From Gammaproteobacteria bacterium (GTDB lineage: Bacteria; Pseudomonadota; Gammaproteobacteria; SMWH01): a stretch of 7,060 nucleotides of DNA. The stretch lies in contig SMWH01000009.1 in the NCBI GenBank assembly GCA_004357005.1, positions 1-7,060 of the forward strand, in the 5' to 3' direction. Every line of letters starts with the position of its first letter. Position 1 is the stretch's first letter. Under the pieces are notes generated by a model, which had not been told where the DNA came from, did not search any database, and saw only the letters and a list, made by a program, of their open reading frames with translations. Positions 4,815-7,060 of this stretch are shown here, piece after piece. A program made the translations under genes and the position numbers.

Positions 4815-5726
4815 TCAGAAAAGGGGCCGCGGTCGCAGCACCGCCGCGGCGGCAACCAGTATCACCAGCAGCAGGGCAAACAGCCCCCAAAATGACAGGG
4901 CCGGAACAGGCTGACCGGGCAAAGCACCCAGGCCTTCCCCTGCACAACCGACCGGAGGGCCGATGGCGAGGCTTTCAGCTCCAGGCACCGTGGTCGCCAG
5001 GACCGTGGCGGCGCCAGTCGCCCAGTTGATCTGGAAGATATCGCTGGGCGGAAAGACCGGATTGGTGTTGTCGGAGATTCCCCACAACACGCCGGTTGGG
5101 TCGAAAGCCAGGCCACCGTCGCTGTAGGTCAACGAACTGCTGAGTCGCCCGCCCACCGCCGTCGCCACGCCCGTGGCCGTATCGATCGTGTAGAGGCTTT
5201 CGCTGCCCGCCGCGCCCAGGCCGTACAGAATGTCACCGACCACACTAAGACCGGTGATCGGGATGCCAAGACTGCCGCTGCCGGCAACCAGGCTTGCGGC
5301 CCCGGACTCCGGATCCACCGAGTACAGGCTCTGGGTCTGGTCCGAGGACAGCCACAAAGCCCCCTCGCAGTCAAAAGCCAGGCCGAAATCTGTCGCCGAA
5401 CTGACGGTGGTATCAGGCAGACCCAGATTACCCACGAAGACACCGGCCCCGGTGTCCAGATCGATGATAATCAGGCGGTCGGTCGCGTCATCGACACCAT
5501 ACAGGACGCCGTCGCGGTTGAAACTCAACCCCTCCACGTCCACAAACCCCACCGGGCCGACGGCAACGGCCTCGCCGGTTTGCAGATCGACGGTGAATAA
5601 CTGGCGCTGGGCCTCGTTGGTGTCAGAATTGATGGTATAGGCGATGGGAACCGCCCAGGCAACCGAAAACACGGCCATAGCCGCCAGTAGAAGAAAAATG
5701 GCTGCAGACATGCGCCAGCGCATCAT
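4815..5726 (-). CDS. Secreted repeat (beta-propeller-like) protein with IPTL-CTERM-type sorting tail
   Basis: The product is 303 residues from ATG 5726; a second ATG follows at once (5723) and either could be used. The frame is open back to a GTG at 5783, but that would place a polar stretch before the signal peptide. Visible: an N-terminal signal sequence (1-25, ending VAWA before V26). Five spaced units of the form L-x-x-x-D-x-x-T-G-x-x-x-x-V-G follow, starting near 43, 85, 134, 178 and 230, 42-52 residues apart, as in propeller blades. Two cysteines (120, 261) might form a disulfide. The end is VPALSFWG (274-281), a hydrophobic helix (282-297) and an Arg-containing tail (RPRP). That three-part tail matches the IPTL-CTERM pattern, thought to direct membrane processing and surface or extracellular sorting. 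Binding target unknown; no enzyme motif is visible. It lies upstream of tatABC on the same strand, 152 bases away. Confidence 0.75.
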   Translation of the reverse strand: MMRWRMSAAIFLLLAAMAVFSVAWAVPIAYTINSDTNEAQRQLFTVDLQTGEAVAVGPVGFVDVEGLSFNRDGVLYGVDDATDRLIIIDLDTGAGVFVGNLGLPDTTVSSATDFGLAFDCEGALWLSSDQTQSLYSVDPESGAASLVAGSGSLGIPITGLSVVGDILYGLGAAGSESLYTIDTATGVATAVGGRLSSSLTYSDGGLAFDPTGVLWGISDNTNPVFPPSDIFQINWATGAATVLATTVPGAESLAIGPPVGCAGEGLGALPGQPVPALSFWGLFALLLVILVAAAAVLRPRPLF

Positions 5727-5894
5727 CGTCACTCTAACTAGTTGTTTTTCTTGCCTTAAATCGTCATCCGGCGGACTATGCACAGCCGAGCATCCATGCC
5801 CCTACCGGACTTCCAATGCTACCACCGAGCGGGGCCAGGCTCCAGTTGACCGGCGTTTGCCCACTTTCGGCCCTCTTCCGGACCCTGCCCCTAT

Positions 5895-5915
5895 AAACCG
5901 TGACTGTCACGGTTT
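5895..5915. promoter_or_regulatory. Perfect 21-bp palindrome upstream of hemH, candidate operator
   Basis: AAACCGTGAC and GTCACGGTTT are exact inverted arms around a single T. The left arm overlaps a TATAAA (5892-5897) that could be a -10 element for rightward transcription. It lies 77 bases before the hemH start. An odd-length perfect palindrome with a one-base centre is typical of a site for a dimeric repressor or activator; a tight RNA hairpin is unlikely because the loop is too small. The regulator is unknown. Confidence 0.45.
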
Positions 5916-5951
5916 CGGGGCTCGCGCTTGGCTGTGGGGGGACCCGATTCC

Positions 5952-5971
5952 GGGGTAATTTCTGGGGTAAT
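5952..5971 (+). repeat. Tandem direct repeat GGGGTAAT, 12-bp period
   Basis: GGGGTAAT occurs at 5952-5959 and again at 5964-5971, starting 12 bases apart, with TTCT between. It lies just upstream of the hemH ribosome-binding region. It could be a site for a regulator binding as a tandem dimer, or chance in GC-rich DNA. Confidence 0.3.
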
Positions 5972-5991
5972 CTTGGCTCCCGGATGGGTTC

Positions 5992-7060
5992 ATGCGTTAC
6001 CTGGGTCACAACACACCGCCACACGACGAACCGGCGCGCGCGGGGATTTTGCTCGTTAACGTGGGCACGCCCGATGCGCCCACCCCGTCGGCCCTGCGCC
6101 GCTATCTGGCAGAGTTCCTGTGGGACCCGCGGGTCGTCGAGATGCCGCGCTGGCTGTGGTGGCCGATGCTCCATGGGGTGATTCTGAGGATCCGTCCGCG
6201 TCGTTCCGCAAAATCCTACCAAAAGATCTGGACACCTGAAGGCTCACCCCTGCTGGTGCACTCAAAAAAGCTGGCAAGCGCGATGCAACAGTCGCTGGAT
6301 CCCAGCGGTGACCGGGCGGTGGTGGAACTGGCCATGCGTTATGGCTCACCGTCCGTCTCCGACGCACTGGACAGACTGCATGAACGCAACGTGCAGCGCC
6401 TGCTTGTGCTGCCTCTCTATCCCCAATACTCGGCTACCACTACCGCGTCCGTTTTTGACGCGGTCAGCGACGCGCTGCGCAAGCGCCGCTGGGTCCCGGA
6501 GCTGCGTGTCATCAACAGCTACCATGATTTCGATCCGTGGATCGCAGCGCAGGCTGCGCACATCAGCGAATACCGCAGATCGGATTCCCAGTTCCTGGTG
6601 TTTTCCTTTCACGGGATACCACGCCGGTACCTCGACGCGGGTGACCCCTATTTCTGCCAATGCCACAAGTCCGCACGGCTGGTAGCGAAGCAGCTCGGTC
6701 TCACCGGCGGCCAATGGCAAGTGGCGTTCCAGTCCCGCTTCGGGCGTGAGGAATGGCTGCGTCCCTATCTGGATCACACGCTCACGGGTCTGCCCGATCA
6801 CGACATCCGGCGCATCGATGTGGTGACTCCCGGTTTTGCGGTGGATTGCCTGGAAACCCTGGAAGAAGTCGACACGGAAAACCGGGAGCGTTTTCTGGCA
6901 GCCGGTGGTGAGCGCTTTAACTACATCCCGGCGCTGAACGCGGTACCCGGCCACGTGGCCGCGCTGGCCGCGCTGGTGCGACAGCACACCTCCGGCTGGC
7001 CGGAGATGGCGCGCGGCGTTGCGCCACGGGACACGGCCACCCGCCGGGCGCTGGTGCGGG
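5992..7060 (+). CDS. hemH: Ferrochelatase (protoporphyrin ferrochelatase), 3' end beyond window
   Basis: 356 residues are visible with no stop before the window ends. Ferrochelatase inserts Fe2+ into protoporphyrin IX, the last step of protohaem synthesis, in the cytoplasm or at the membrane. The start ATG 5992 is supported by the N-terminus MRYLGH, common in related gammaproteobacterial HemH, and by a weak GGA seven bases upstream. Recognisable blocks: ILLVNVGTPDAPT (19-31), WTPEGSPLL (80-88), the MRYGSPS block (115-121), VLPLYPQYSATT (139-150), FSFHGIPRRY (204-213) with catalytic His207, FQSRFGREEW (246-255), and PGFAVDCLETLEE (280-292) with Glu288 at the second active-site position, then YIPALN (311-316). 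The motif CQC (222-224) after DPY is usual in non-enteric relatives. All core blocks are present, so only a short C-terminal tail is missing. It extends about 25 residues past the usual end and is still open. Confidence 0.95.
   Translation, partial: MRYLGHNTPPHDEPARAGILLVNVGTPDAPTPSALRRYLAEFLWDPRVVEMPRWLWWPMLHGVILRIRPRRSAKSYQKIWTPEGSPLLVHSKKLASAMQQSLDPSGDRAVVELAMRYGSPSVSDALDRLHERNVQRLLVLPLYPQYSATTTASVFDAVSDALRKRRWVPELRVINSYHDFDPWIAAQAAHISEYRRSDSQFLVFSFHGIPRRYLDAGDPYFCQCHKSARLVAKQLGLTGGQWQVAFQSRFGREEWLRPYLDHTLTGLPDHDIRRIDVVTPGFAVDCLETLEEVDTENRERFLAAGGERFNYIPALNAVPGHVAALAALVRQHTSGWPEMARGVAPRDTATRRALVR

Larger units (their letters stand above)
5727..5991. other. Divergent intergenic region between the IPTL-CTERM protein gene and hemH
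   Basis: These 265 bases hold no convincing gene. Next to the leftward gene is an AT-richer patch (about 5736-5765, with the palindrome AACTAGTT at 5736-5743). The right half holds the 21-bp palindrome (5895-5915) and a tandem GGGGTAAT pair (5952-5971). A clear -35/-10 pair was not found in either direction. TATAAA at 5892-5897 is a possible -10 for hemH but lacks a good -35. Weak open frames running through this stretch have no family resemblance. Confidence 0.45.

Noticed and set aside
5644..6222. Small open frames across the hemH upstream region (5644-5958 plus, 5776-6222 minus)
   Set aside because: They have no family resemblance and no ribosome site. They overlap the starts of two supported genes and read as GC-rich noise.

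Overview
The window looks like chromosomal DNA of a moderately GC-rich gammaproteobacterium. The Tat proteins and ferrochelatase are gamma-type, and the S9 peptidase and BPSS1780-type membrane protein are typical of free-living Gamma- and Betaproteobacteria. A Chromatiales- or Xanthomonadales-like host is a guess from overall feel, not from any search. Apart from one palindromic intergenic region, the content is ordinary housekeeping and envelope genes.

Layout. Positions 1-266 hold the 3' end of an S9 (prolyl oligopeptidase family) peptidase gene on the + strand, running in from outside the window. Positions 492-2426 (-) hold a complete, secreted S9 peptidase gene, tail to tail with the first. 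The last 266 bp of the two genes are near-identical inverted copies (9 mismatches by eye). Between them lie two facing terminators with identical stem arms, and between the terminators is a REP-like inverted sequence pair. Positions 308-363 and 397-452 form a perfect 56-bp inverted repeat around a 33-base loop. The whole stretch 1-757 is therefore a nested palindrome centred near 379-380. Divergent from the peptidase is a polytopic BPSS1780-family membrane protein gene (2635-3366, +). It converges to within one base on tatC.

The minus-strand cluster tatA-tatB-tatC (4662 to 3368) encodes a complete twin-arginine translocase: TatA forms the pore, TatB and TatC the receptor. Upstream and in the same direction is a secreted repeat (beta-propeller-like) protein with a C-terminal IPTL-CTERM-type sorting tail (4815-5726). 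After a 265-bp divergent intergenic region with a perfect 21-bp palindrome comes hemH, ferrochelatase (5992 to the window end, +, 3' end not included).

How the genes relate. Most products act in or across the cell envelope (secreted peptidases, Tat export, surface-sorted protein, membrane protein), and hemH makes haem in the cytoplasm. No phage, CRISPR, transposase or toxin-antitoxin gene is visible. The least ordinary feature is the palindromic peptidase-tail, terminator and REP-like structure at 1-757. It suggests inverted gene duplication with later gene conversion, and read-through across it would give a very long double-stranded RNA.
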